Shown here piece after piece: positions 9,806 through 17,207 of a DNA stretch of 17,207 nt. The notes below the pieces were generated by a model. It made no database searches. It saw only the letters and a program-made list of their open reading frames with translations, and had not been told where the DNA came from. Each line of letters opens with the position of its first letter. The stretch's first letter is position 1. The stretch comes from Gemmatimonadota bacterium (GTDB lineage Bacteria; Gemmatimonadota; Gemmatimonadetes; Longimicrobiales; Gaopeijiaceae). The stretch covers positions 1 through 17,207 of the forward strand of contig JAUQOX010000033.1 of assembly GCA_030550695.1 (NCBI GenBank), given 5' to 3'. Both the position numbers and the translations under genes were made by a program.

Positions 9806-10555
9806 GTGGCTCTCGGCGTCGGAGACTCCCCTGTGGAAGGGGCCTGGACCATCGAGAAGGCGGAAGCTCTCCTGGCCACCTTGCCGGGGGTGATCTCGGC
9901 CCGCGTCGTGGCGAAACCAGGGGGCGAAATCGAAGAAATCCACCTTCTCACCACCCGGGAGGTATCCCCGAAGCAGACGGTGCGGAATGCGGAGTCCGCG
10001 CTCAAGGCCCAGTTCAAGCTGGAGGTCGACCACCGGAAGATTTCGGTAGCTCAGAGCTCGACCGCTCCACCCAAGCCAACCAGTGGGTCGGCAGCCCATC
10101 GGCCTCAGGTCCTCAGGGTTCAAAACGCGATTCCCATGCCATCGGAGTCCAGGATTCTACTGGTCCGTTACCAGGTGGAGACGGAACGAGCCCAAGGAGC
10201 CCGAGTGTCGGTGACCCTTTCTTGGGGAGGGGCGGAGTTCCTAGGTGAGGCCACGGGTGCGGATGTTCCCCGCGCACGCCTCGAGACCGTCGCTAGGGCC
10301 ACGCTTCAAGCCATGGAACGGATCCTCAACCACAGCGCGCCTCTCAACGGCGGTCCCGGGGTGGCATTGGTGTTGGAAGGGGTGAAGCTCATCGAAGCGT
10401 TGGAGCGCAACTATGTGCTAGTCGGTGTCAACGCGATTTACCAAAGGGAGGTGACACCTCTGGCGGGTGCGTCTCCTGTGGAGGATTCACCAGATCGGGC
10501 GGTTGTCCTCGCGACCCTGCAGGCCACTGACCGATGGGCCCGTGGCCGGCTGTGA
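9806..10555 (+). CDS. Conserved-looking two-domain protein of unknown function
   Basis: The function is not recognised. The 249-residue soluble product has two apparent domains joined by a Pro/Ser/Thr linker (83-100). Domain one (14-82) reads like a small beta-alpha-beta fold: EALLATLPGVISARVV, GGEIEEIHLLT, SPKQTVRNAESALKAQF, VDHRKISVAQ. I recall similar N-terminal sequences annotated only as hypothetical in GC-rich bacteria. Domain two (115-245) alternates strands and helices (RILLVRYQVE, ARVSVTLSWGGAEFLGEATG, LETVARATLQAMERI, YVLVGVNAIYQ, AVVLATLQATDRW). There is no signal peptide or membrane segment. The start is GTG 9806, with AGAGGA seven bases upstream; a TAG at 9755 closes the frame above it and no other start lies between. 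It precedes a small ORF and a membrane HD-GYP gene on the same strand, so a part in that signalling system is plausible but unproven. Confidence 0.82.
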   Translation: MALGVGDSPVEGAWTIEKAEALLATLPGVISARVVAKPGGEIEEIHLLTTREVSPKQTVRNAESALKAQFKLEVDHRKISVAQSSTAPPKPTSGSAAHRPQVLRVQNAIPMPSESRILLVRYQVETERAQGARVSVTLSWGGAEFLGEATGADVPRARLETVARATLQAMERILNHSAPLNGGPGVALVLEGVKLIEALERNYVLVGVNAIYQREVTPLAGASPVEDSPDRAVVLATLQATDRWARGRL

Positions 10556-10683
10556 CCCCAGGCCAGTCGTCCAGCGCCTCTGTGGAAGCCGCGGTCGTGG
10601 CGAGGACCGGAAGCTAGCTCAATTGGAGGAGGAACGGCCCCAGCCCACCCGAAGCGAAGCGGGAGCGGATGAGCGGAGCGCAG

Positions 10684-10708
10684 CAGCTTCGAGCGGAAAA
10701 CGAAGCTG
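10684..10708 (+). promoter_or_regulatory. Perfect stem-loop in the leader of the small ORF
   Basis: CAGCTTCG (10684-10691) and CGAAGCTG (10701-10708) form an eight-pair perfect stem with loop AGCGGAAAA. It ends 27 bases before the small-ORF start and is not followed by a T-run. It is therefore more likely an mRNA structure or a protein site than a terminator. Confidence 0.45.
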
Positions 10709-10735
10709 ACTCCATGAAGAAAGGAGGATCTGCGC

Positions 10736-10804
10736 ATGTTCGCGAGTCTGTTCGACTTCATCGGGGCTCTGCTGACGCTGGTGCGCGGCGTCACGGCCTG
10801 GTAA
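10736..10804 (+). CDS. 22-residue hydrophobic small protein (candidate)
   Basis: ATG 10736 opens a 22-codon frame ending in TAA, preceded by AAAGGAGG with an ideal eight-base spacing. The peptide MFASLFDFIGALLTLVRGVTAW is amphipathic to hydrophobic, with a central run FIGALLTLV long enough to insert partly into a membrane, one Asp, one Arg and a terminal Trp. It lies between the uncharacterised gene and the HD-GYP gene, 34 bp before the latter's ATG. It may be a true small membrane protein or a leader peptide coupling translation to the HD-GYP gene. The ribosome-binding site is among the best in the window, which argues that the frame is translated. No homologue is known to me. Confidence 0.55.
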   Translation: MFASLFDFIGALLTLVRGVTAW

Positions 10805-10838
10805 CAAGACGCCGGGGTGGGCTGAGGGCTTGTCTCTT

Positions 10839-12317
10839 ATGCGCAGACCGAATGCTATTACACTCTACGTCAGCCTCGTCGTGATCTTGGGGGGGGTTGC
10901 CTTACGGTTGGAAGATTGGTCAACCGTTCTCAAGATGTCCCTGGCCGACTATACCGGCTGGCTTGTCCTGTTGACACTAGGGATCATATCGGAATCTCTA
11001 GCAGTACCAATTGCCATTGAGCGAACAAGAAAATCTACTTCATCAATTGTTTTCATCCCCCAGCTAGCTACGCTGTTGTTATTCGGACCAGCGGCAACTG
11101 TTCTATTCATGCTGGTCGTGGGTGTGACTGGCGAGTTCCTATTCAGACGTAAACCACCGAAAAGAGCTCTTTTCAACTCTGCCCAGTATGTTCTGTCTAC
11201 GTTCTTAGCTGGTAAGGCTTTTACGCTCCTCGGTGGCCAGCCTCTCCTCCTACGTTCACCAAACGTCCGTGCGTTCGAAGCCCAGCTACTCGGCTTCGTA
11301 GGATTCTGTGTTACGTTCGTCATAATAAACAATTTTGCAGTTTCCTCCGCTATTGTCCTTTCAGAAAAAAGTAGCTTTCGTTCCGTCTGGTCCAAGGTAA
11401 TAGGCAGGTCCGGTACAAACCTTTTCTACGATCTTCTCATCAGTCCCATAGCTTTCGGTGTTGCAGGTCTTTATTTACTGATCCCCATGTTCGGGCCACT
11501 CTTGGCTCTGCTTCCTTTGCTATTCATTCGATCTTCCTACCTCACCATTCAGCAACTGCAACAGCTGAATAGAGATCTCTTGAAGGCATTGGTAAAAGCC
11601 ATCGAGACCCGCGATCCTTACACTTCTGGGCACTCGATGCGCGTACAGGCCTTGGCATGCCGCATTGCCGATGCCCTGAAGCTGCCGAGAAAGATCCGAG
11701 ATGAGGTCGAGCAGGCATCTCTTCTTCATGACATTGGCAAGATCGAGGTGCCTTACGCCGAGGTGCTTCGCAAGCCGAGCAATCTAACGGATGCAGAAAG
11801 GAAAACGATGGAGTCTCACGTGGCAAAAGGAGTAGAGCTACTCGAGCAGCTCTCATCCATGCCGCGAGGTGTCATTGATGCTGTCGGAGCACACCATGAG
11901 CGGGTAGACGGCAAGGGGTACCCGCAGGGGCTTGAGGGAGAGCAAATACCACTGGCCGCGAGAATCATCAAGATCTGCGATGCCATTGACGCCATGCTCT
12001 CTGATCGACCATACAGACGTGCTCTAAGTGTTGACCAAGCCCGAGAAGAGCTATTGCGATTTGCCGGCAGTCAATTCGATCCACAAATTGTGGACGTCGT
12101 AATTCGTGAGAAATTGTTGGAGAGCCACTATCAAGACTGTTTGCGTCAGAAAGGTGACCAGGGTCAGATTGGAGATACGAATACCATTTACATGTCACTC
12201 GGTATCTCTAATGTACCTGAGGACAATTCCAGCTCGGAGGATAACCAAACGGAGAACAACACCACCAACGAGCAGGATCAAAAACGGGTACTGAGTAGAA
12301 TCGCATTTGAACGTTAA
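10839..12317 (+). CDS. Membrane HD-GYP phosphodiesterase
   Basis: The 492-residue protein has an N-terminal membrane region with hydrophobic stretches near 8-22, 40-60, 68-100, 148-175 and 200-230. A helical linker (SYLTIQQLQQLNRDLLKALVKAIE, split around 233-256) joins it to an HD-GYP domain (about 245-420). Metal-binding and signature residues are present: H265 in GHSMRV, H297-D298 in LLHDIGK, and HHERVDGKGYP (352-362), followed by DAIDAMLSDRPYR. Such domains hydrolyse cyclic-di-GMP (or cGAMP in some species), so the protein probably senses an envelope or membrane cue. The tail beyond about 450 is Asn/Glu/Ser-rich and low-complexity. ATG 10839 is preferred; TTG 10830 is the alternative, with GAGGG too close to it. 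Base composition is clearly AT-richer than the flanking genes. It converges on the large regulator with 15 bp between stops. Confidence 0.93.
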   Translation: MRRPNAITLYVSLVVILGGVALRLEDWSTVLKMSLADYTGWLVLLTLGIISESLAVPIAIERTRKSTSSIVFIPQLATLLLFGPAATVLFMLVVGVTGEFLFRRKPPKRALFNSAQYVLSTFLAGKAFTLLGGQPLLLRSPNVRAFEAQLLGFVGFCVTFVIINNFAVSSAIVLSEKSSFRSVWSKVIGRSGTNLFYDLLISPIAFGVAGLYLLIPMFGPLLALLPLLFIRSSYLTIQQLQQLNRDLLKALVKAIETRDPYTSGHSMRVQALACRIADALKLPRKIRDEVEQASLLHDIGKIEVPYAEVLRKPSNLTDAERKTMESHVAKGVELLEQLSSMPRGVIDAVGAHHERVDGKGYPQGLEGEQIPLAARIIKICDAIDAMLSDRPYRRALSVDQAREELLRFAGSQFDPQIVDVVIREKLLESHYQDCLRQKGDQGQIGDTNTIYMSLGISNVPEDNSSSEDNQTENNTTNEQDQKRVLSRIAFER

Positions 12318-12332
12318 GAGTGCATCTCCTGT

Positions 12333-15300
12333 TCACTCGATCAGGAACTCGATTTCATCTATTCGCCTGGCGAGTGCGAGAAATCTTGTTTTTTCAAGGG
12401 CAGGAGCGAGCACTGTCTTTCTCCGTTCGTCGCGTGCGCGTCGCAGCAATCTCCCACGCTCGATAACAATCTTGATCCAGCTAGTCACAAAACGATCCTG
12501 TACCTGGGAGGCAACTGCCTCGAGGAGATTATCAGCTTCTTGACGCTTGCCCCTGAGTGTAAGCATTCGGGCCTGGAATGCTACAATGAGACTGGGATCG
12601 AAAAACCACCATTCAGGCATCAGCGCGATCTCTTGCTGACGCTTTCTTGCCTCATCTATTGCGCCGCGTTCGAGAGCACAGAGGCCTAATCCCGCTCGAA
12701 TAATCATTTGTAGGGGAAGAGAAGGTACGGCACCCAGGCGGGAGGCGGCGTAGGTGAAGTATTCTTGTGCGCTACGAAATTCGCGGAGGCCGAGCAGCGC
12801 CTCTGCCATGTTCAGGGAGAGGAGGGCCTTGGCTTCTTCTGCCTGTGTCCCTCTGAGAAGCTCTTGAGTGTTCTGGAAAATAGACAAGGCTGTTTCGTAC
12901 TCTCCAATTTCAAGAAACCACACACCGCGGTTCTGACGTACTAGGAATTTCAGGCGAAGGTCGCCAGACTTCTTCGCCCTTTCGTCGGCTTTCTCGAGCG
13001 CCAATTTGCCCTCATCTGTTCCGAGCAGTCCTTGGAGTAAGAGGACAACGATCAAGCGGTTCAGGGCAAGTAATTCCAGGTCGGAGCGATCTGCTAGACG
13101 AGCCAACTCAACAGCTCGTCTGGCAGCAGGAACGGCCGATTCGGGGGAGTGAAAGTGAAGGTTCAAGGCAAGGATGGCATTCGCGCGACACGCCGCAGCG
13201 GGATTAGCGAGGCGAGCAATCCTATGAGCTTGCCTAAGGACGGATCTTGCACCATCGACATCCCCGTGCCGGTCATAATGATGGATCTCGATGTCGAGTG
13301 CTGCCGCATATGCCTCCCAGGCGCGACGGGTCTTTGCCTCCGCCTTAACTTCTGCAAGGTTGGAGATGACTAATGGCAGAGGCAGCTTTCCTAGGACGCC
13401 CAAACAATCCACCCGCTCCGCTTCCCAGAACAGGGCCTGTTCCGCATCCCCCACCTGCTTCGCCCAACGGACCCCCACCTCCAAGAGGTTTGCTGCCTCT
13501 AGAAGATTCTGATGAAGGTAGTTCAGGTGGCCCATCCTCCCTGTCAGGTGGTCTCGTTCTGCGGGGTCTGGGGAATGCTCTCGGGCTATGGCCAGGAATC
13601 CCAAGGCTTCGGGAATGGCGCCGGCGGACTCGGCCCGGGGAGCGGCTTCCAGGGCGTAGCGGCGGGCAAGATCCGACAGGCCGGCCAGGGAGTAATGGAG
13701 GGCCAGCTCGTCTACCGGCGGCGGACTCCGGGTCTCGGCAAGGTGCTCAGCGACCCGCCGATGGAGCCAGGAGCGAGTAGCCGGATCGATGTCCCGGTAC
13801 ACGGTCTGGCGGATGAGCTCGTGGCGGATGTAGAGATCCTGGCCTTTGCTCGCCGTCAGATTCAGCTCGGCCAGTTCGAGGGCAGCGGAGAGGAGATCCG
13901 GTGGGTTGAGCGCTGCAATGTGTTGGAGGTCTTGGATGGGGAGGGGGCGGCCGGTCACCGCCAAGGCGCCCAGAACCCGCTGGGCTTGGCGCCCCAGGCG
14001 TGCGAGACGGCGCTCTACCAGTTGGCGGAGGGAGCGAGGGATGCTGGGGGAGGGACTGTGATCCCGAGCACCGCTCACCCGTCCGGCCAGGAAATCGGTG
14101 GTCAGCTCGATCAGGAAGAGGGGGTTTCCGGCCCCGAGGGAGCGGATCTGCGTCACCTCTTCGGTCCTGAGGGCCCCTTCTTCGGCATCCCCAGCGGAGC
14201 GCGCCGCGACAGCTACGATAAGCTCCTCGCTGTTCCGCTCGTCCAGGTCTCCGAGCTCCACCTCCAGGAGCTCCCCTTCCGACCGGAGCGTCTCCAGCAG
14301 AGCAGAGAGGGCCTTGTCCGACTGAATCTCCTCCGTTCTCAAGGAAAGGACGAGTTGAAAGGACCCGCTTTCCCATCGCCGAACCAAGAACTGGAGAATG
14401 GCCAGCGTGGTCTCGTCGGCCCATTGCACGTCGTCCACCACCAGGACAAGGGGGGACTGCGCCGAAAGGGCCAGAAGAAGCTGGTAGACTGCTTCGAAGA
14501 GGCGCCTGGGCACGCTCCCCGGCTGGATCTCGGGGGGAGTGGGAATCGGTCCCTTCCCCGGATAGTGGTGGGGCATGACACCGTAGAGAACGGTCCGCCA
14601 GGGTTCTTCCAGCTCCCTGAGCACTGCCCCCACCCATGGCGGTGCGAACGCCTCGATGAGAGGGTTCAAGGGAATGATCCTCTCGAGTTCCACCGCTCGC
14701 GCGGTTAGGACCCGTTGACCTTCCCGTGCCAGGCCCTCGATGCCCTCCCATACCATTCGCGTTTTTCCCACGCCGGCCTCCCCCAAGAGAAGAACCGTAC
14801 GGAGGTCCTTGGAAGGAGGGGTCCGGAGCGTTTTGCGAATGAGGGTTCTTTCGTGGTCCCGCCCCACCAGGGGGGGTTCCTCTTCCACCCGGAAGGAGAC
14901 AAAAGCTGGTGTGGGTTCCCGTAACCTGGGAGGGGACTGCATCCGGGAGATAAGTTCCAGGGTGGCCGGTTCGGGGCTCCAGGAACGCCCTTCCTCTTCC
15001 TCCCGAGATTCGACGAATTCCCGCAAGACTTCCTGGGCCCGGGCTTCCTGACCTGCCCGCCAAAGGGCCGTAAGGAGATCCCTTAAGGGCCGCTGGTCGT
15101 CGGGCTGGAGGGCCAACAGGACCTCGGCTGCCTCGGCTGCACCACTCCAGTCCCCTTCTTTGGCCCGCCGGTGGTAGTGGCTCTCGCTCCGCTTCCGCAG
15201 CAGGCTTCGCAGTTCGGCAGCCTTGCCTTCCCTCCAATCGCAAAAGGCCTTGGAGCCGAGGGGCTCCAGGAGGGGGAGGAACCCCTTCGCCAGCATCCTC

Positions 15301-15752
15301 CATGCTTCGTCGAAGCGGTCCGAGGCGATGGCCCGGAAGAACTCCTGGAGATCGGTCCTCAGGACCCCGGGGAGTCCTTTGATTCGTCCTCCTTCGGCGC
15401 GCAACAGATGCCGCTGCGCTGTGCGGGTGTGGAGGGAGTAGATGAGCTGGCTGAGACGCCGGCGAGCCCGAAACGGGTCCTCCCGTGGCCACAATCTTCC
15501 GATCACTTCCTCACGTGAAAGGACGGTTCCGTCGGAGGCATGGAGCAGGGCGAGAAGGGCGCCCTGCATGGGGGAGAGGGACACGGGTTCCCCGTGGCGG
15601 CTGAGGGTAGGTCCGCCGAAAAACTGAAGCAGGAAGACCTCCTGGCCTGCGGGGGAGCCTTCCATGGAGTGGGCGCCCTTTCTTTGGCCAGAACGGGGGG
15701 GAGGGCCGCCGCCGACCCTTCCAATCTGTGGGCCCGTCGCCAGCCGGGGCAA
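12333..15752 (-). CDS. BTAD-AAA-TPR transcriptional regulator (SARP/LuxR-like architecture)
   Basis: This 1139-residue protein has an OmpR-type winged helix (about 38-140: LQFFGGPTLSRHGEPVSL, SREEVIGRLWP, RRRLSQLIYSLHTR). A BTAD helical repeat domain follows (142-270), then an AAA/NTPase domain with P-loop GEAGVGKT (324-331) and Walker B LVLVVDDVQWAD (435-446), and a long TPR-like C-terminal half. Proteins of this layout act as ATP-dependent switch regulators, in Actinobacteria often of secondary metabolism; the target here is unknown. The start is taken at TTG 15752: GGAGG lies five bases upstream and the AraC-type gene stops one base before, suggesting coupled translation. ATG 15665 would shorten it by 29 residues without touching the winged helix. 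GC falls from about 62-65% to under 50% in the part encoding residues beyond roughly 735. Confidence 0.9.
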   Translation of the reverse strand: MPRLATGPQIGRVGGGPPPRSGQRKGAHSMEGSPAGQEVFLLQFFGGPTLSRHGEPVSLSPMQGALLALLHASDGTVLSREEVIGRLWPREDPFRARRRLSQLIYSLHTRTAQRHLLRAEGGRIKGLPGVLRTDLQEFFRAIASDRFDEAWRMLAKGFLPLLEPLGSKAFCDWREGKAAELRSLLRKRSESHYHRRAKEGDWSGAAEAAEVLLALQPDDQRPLRDLLTALWRAGQEARAQEVLREFVESREEEEGRSWSPEPATLELISRMQSPPRLREPTPAFVSFRVEEEPPLVGRDHERTLIRKTLRTPPSKDLRTVLLLGEAGVGKTRMVWEGIEGLAREGQRVLTARAVELERIIPLNPLIEAFAPPWVGAVLRELEEPWRTVLYGVMPHHYPGKGPIPTPPEIQPGSVPRRLFEAVYQLLLALSAQSPLVLVVDDVQWADETTLAILQFLVRRWESGSFQLVLSLRTEEIQSDKALSALLETLRSEGELLEVELGDLDERNSEELIVAVAARSAGDAEEGALRTEEVTQIRSLGAGNPLFLIELTTDFLAGRVSGARDHSPSPSIPRSLRQLVERRLARLGRQAQRVLGALAVTGRPLPIQDLQHIAALNPPDLLSAALELAELNLTASKGQDLYIRHELIRQTVYRDIDPATRSWLHRRVAEHLAETRSPPPVDELALHYSLAGLSDLARRYALEAAPRAESAGAIPEALGFLAIAREHSPDPAERDHLTGRMGHLNYLHQNLLEAANLLEVGVRWAKQVGDAEQALFWEAERVDCLGVLGKLPLPLVISNLAEVKAEAKTRRAWEAYAAALDIEIHHYDRHGDVDGARSVLRQAHRIARLANPAAACRANAILALNLHFHSPESAVPAARRAVELARLADRSDLELLALNRLIVVLLLQGLLGTDEGKLALEKADERAKKSGDLRLKFLVRQNRGVWFLEIGEYETALSIFQNTQELLRGTQAEEAKALLSLNMAEALLGLREFRSAQEYFTYAASRLGAVPSLPLQMIIRAGLGLCALERGAIDEARKRQQEIALMPEWWFFDPSLIVAFQARMLTLRGKRQEADNLLEAVASQVQDRFVTSWIKIVIERGRLLRRARDERRKTVLAPALEKTRFLALARRIDEIEFLIE

Positions 15753-15753
15753 C

Positions 15754-16701
15754 TCATCCTCCCCGAGCGGGGAGGGGAACCTTGGAAGGGGCGGTGGCCT
15801 CGTTCCGGGTCGCCTCCGCCACCCGGAGGCGATGCCGGTGCTGGAGCGTCTCCTCCTCTTCTGTGCCCACCTCTTCCGTGACTGCCTCCTGAAGGGCGGT
15901 CGGATCGGGGAAGAGGGAACGCTGGAGAAACGGGGAAAGGTTCCCTTGGGCCGCTTCCTTCCTCAACCACGCCTCCACAATCCATTCCCAACCGAAGCAT
16001 GTCCGCATGATCGAGGGACGCAGACCCGTCAAGCGATGCATCTGGTTGCTCAAGGCAAAACCGTCCGAATAGCCGAGATCGCAGGCCACCGTGAACAAGG
16101 AAACCCCTCCGCCCTGCAGGCGGATGGCGGCGCGGAGAATCCTGCCCAGGTGCAGCCAGTGGGAGGGTACCGGAATCCCCCGGCTGGCGAATCGGCGCCC
16201 GAGGGCCCGGCGCGAGATGTAGAGGGCCCGGGCAAGTCCGGCCACCGTGCGAAGATTCTCCGACAGCTCGAGGGTCTTCCGCACCAATCGGCGGGTCTCG
16301 AGGTCCAGCTCCAACCCGCGCCAATGGAGGTAATCCACGACCTCCACAGGCAAGCCTGAGGGAAACCTGCGGAGGACGGCGATGAGTTCCTCCGGTTCCA
16401 TTTCCTCCACGTGGGGGAGAACGCTGTGGATGCGGCACCGTTCCAGGAGCTCCAGGAGCCGGGGGGCGTCACCCAGCTCGTGGGCAGGCGGTAGGAGGGC
16501 GATGAGAGCCACCCCAGGTGGGCGCTCCTTCACGGCGACGAAAGCACGGCCCCAGTCGTCATGCCGGAGGTTCCAGAGAAGGGCTGCTCCCCGAGCCGGC
16601 ATTCCCTGGAAGGCAAGCGATCTGGGGTCGTCCAGGGGTTGAAGGGTTTGGTAGGGGGGAGAGAAGGCCTGGAAGCGGTGGCCGTCGAGGGAAAGGCGCA
16701 T
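15754..16701 (-). CDS. AraC-family transcriptional regulator
   Basis: The 315-residue protein has a typical AraC/XylS double helix-turn-helix at 152-230. The first unit is VAGLARALYISRRALGRRF, and the second ends in DLGYSDGFALSNQMHRLTGLRPS, the usual family signature. The N-terminal 140 residues resemble no sugar-binding cupin that I can identify; they include ALLWNLRHDDWGRAFV and ALIALLPPAHEL, which look like a receiver-like or sensor fold but lack clear phosphorylation motifs. An 85-residue charged tail (231-315) is unusual, since HTH domains normally end such proteins. ATG 16701 has a strong AGGAGG site seven bases upstream. The stop is one base from the start of the BTAD-AAA regulator, so the two are made from one transcript and may regulate together. 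Confidence 0.88.
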   Translation of the reverse strand: MRLSLDGHRFQAFSPPYQTLQPLDDPRSLAFQGMPARGAALLWNLRHDDWGRAFVAVKERPPGVALIALLPPAHELGDAPRLLELLERCRIHSVLPHVEEMEPEELIAVLRRFPSGLPVEVVDYLHWRGLELDLETRRLVRKTLELSENLRTVAGLARALYISRRALGRRFASRGIPVPSHWLHLGRILRAAIRLQGGGVSLFTVACDLGYSDGFALSNQMHRLTGLRPSIMRTCFGWEWIVEAWLRKEAAQGNLSPFLQRSLFPDPTALQEAVTEEVGTEEEETLQHRHRLRVAEATRNEATAPSKVPLPARGG

Positions 16702-16756
16702 GGCGACCTCCTGGGCTAGGGTAACGAAGAACTGTGGCGCTATGGTAAGGGGGCCT

Positions 16757-16773
16757 TGTCAGCGGCGTGTCAG
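16757..16773. promoter_or_regulatory. Tandem TGTCAG repeat between araC-type gene and sfsA
   Basis: Two copies of TGTCAG begin at 16757 and 16768, exactly 11 bp apart, or about one helical turn. Direct repeats on one helix face are typical of AraC-family sites, and these lie 56 bp upstream of the AraC-type gene's start. Autoregulation is an inference. Confidence 0.35.
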
Positions 16774-16863
16774 TGGGGCTGGGGGGGCGACAGGACGAGG
16801 GCGCCGGAAGTGTCATCGCTCCCCTTGTGCGCTGCGCCCGCACTTCCCAACCTCCGGGGCACG

Positions 16864-16878
16864 GAGCTTGAGAAGCTC
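16864..16878 (+). promoter_or_regulatory. Inverted repeat just upstream of sfsA
   Basis: GAGCTT-GAG-AAGCTC is a perfect six-base inverted repeat ending seven bases before the ATG at 16886. It could be an operator or an RNA stem masking the translation start. A ribosome-binding site is otherwise hard to see here. Confidence 0.3.
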
Positions 16879-16885
16879 ACGCGAG

Positions 16886-17207
16886 ATGGGGCGATTCCTT
16901 GCCATGGCTGTCTTCCTCCCCCTCCCCTCCCCCTTGGTGCCGGCCCGGTTCGTGGCCCGCCCAAACCGCTTCCTCCTCGAAGTCCGCCTGGAGTCGTCGG
17001 GAGACGTGCAGTCGGTCCATTTGGCAGATCCGGGGCGGCTCCGGGAACTCTTGCGGCCCGGCAGACGCCTGTGGCTCCGGAGGTCCACGAGTCCGACCCG
17101 CACGACCTCTTGGAGCGCTGTCCTGGTGGAAAGTCCCGTCCCCGGAGAATGGGTGAGCCTGGACAGCACCCTCCCCAATCGCCTGATCCGGAAGGCGTTG
17201 GAGGAGC
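16886..17207 (+). CDS. sfsA: SfsA family protein, 5' part only
   Basis: The first 107 codons are present and the rest lies beyond the window edge. The SfsA N-terminal OB-like domain is recognisable: PLVPARFVARPNRFLLEVRL (15-34), VHLADPGRLRELLRPGRRLWL (44-64, replacing the usual cysteine-containing CxNTGxM form with LADPGRL), WSAVLVE and SLDSTLPNRLIRKAL (91-105). SfsA was first named as a sugar-fermentation stimulation factor in E. coli; it carries a nuclease-like fold and may bind DNA, but its cellular role is unclear. ATG 16886 or in-frame ATG 16904 could be the start, with the second matching the usual short leader better. It is divergent from the AraC-type gene across about 180 bp. Confidence 0.9.
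   Translation, partial: MGRFLAMAVFLPLPSPLVPARFVARPNRFLLEVRLESSGDVQSVHLADPGRLRELLRPGRRLWLRRSTSPTRTTSWSAVLVESPVPGEWVSLDSTLPNRLIRKALEE

Noticed and set aside
10618..10640. String resembling a tRNA D-arm (TAGCTCAATTGG), suggesting a tRNA or tRNA fragment
   Set aside because: No matching acceptor stem, anticodon arm or T-arm (no GTTCGA) lies at the right distance, so it is a chance resemblance.
13747..15492. 581-codon minus-strand frame within the BTAD-AAA gene
   Set aside because: Low-complexity Gly/Pro/Arg/Ser-rich translation in the wrong frame; the overlapping frame has clear Walker and winged-helix motifs.

Overview
The window is GC-rich bacterial chromosome DNA with ten protein genes supported over most of their length (two cut by the window ends), one 22-codon small ORF and one tRNA. 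No mobile element, rRNA or CRISPR array was seen. A Tat-exported molybdoenzyme, lipoproteins, a capsule-export type SLBB protein and a BTAD/AAA regulator next to an AraC-type regulator suggest a diderm such as Gemmatimonadota, or a similar GC-rich lineage (NC10/Methylomirabilota, Nitrospirota). That placement is inferred from gene style and is weak.

Left part (1-5562, all minus strand): an operon for a three-subunit type II DMSO-reductase-family enzyme. The order is a Tat-signal molybdopterin alpha subunit, a four-cluster iron-sulfur beta subunit, and a haem-b gamma subunit that is predicted to be a lipoprotein and runs off the left edge. The N-terminus of beta and the Fe-S and active-site motifs of alpha look most like the periplasmic nitrite oxidoreductase (NXR) / archaeal-type nitrate reductase clade, not classical cytoplasmic NarGH. 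The 557 bp upstream hold a sigma-54-like promoter match and a cluster of palindromes.

Middle part, minus strand (6120-9416): a small PEGA-like lipoprotein gene; a tRNA-Asn(GUU) gene with a clear terminator and its own promoter; and a likely operon of a polysaccharide-export SLBB protein, thymidine kinase (four-base overlap) and an uncharacterised protein.

Middle part, plus strand (9806-12317): an uncharacterised two-domain protein, a 22-codon hydrophobic small ORF with an excellent ribosome-binding site, and a membrane HD-GYP phosphodiesterase. These could form a signalling module around cyclic-di-GMP.

Right part (12333-16701, minus strand): an AraC-family regulator followed one base later by a very large BTAD-AAA-TPR regulator. 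Divergent from them is the start of sfsA, cut by the right edge. A stretch of clearly lower GC (about 10.84 to 13.5 kb) covers the HD-GYP gene and the 3' third of the large regulator, which suggests a replaced or imported block.
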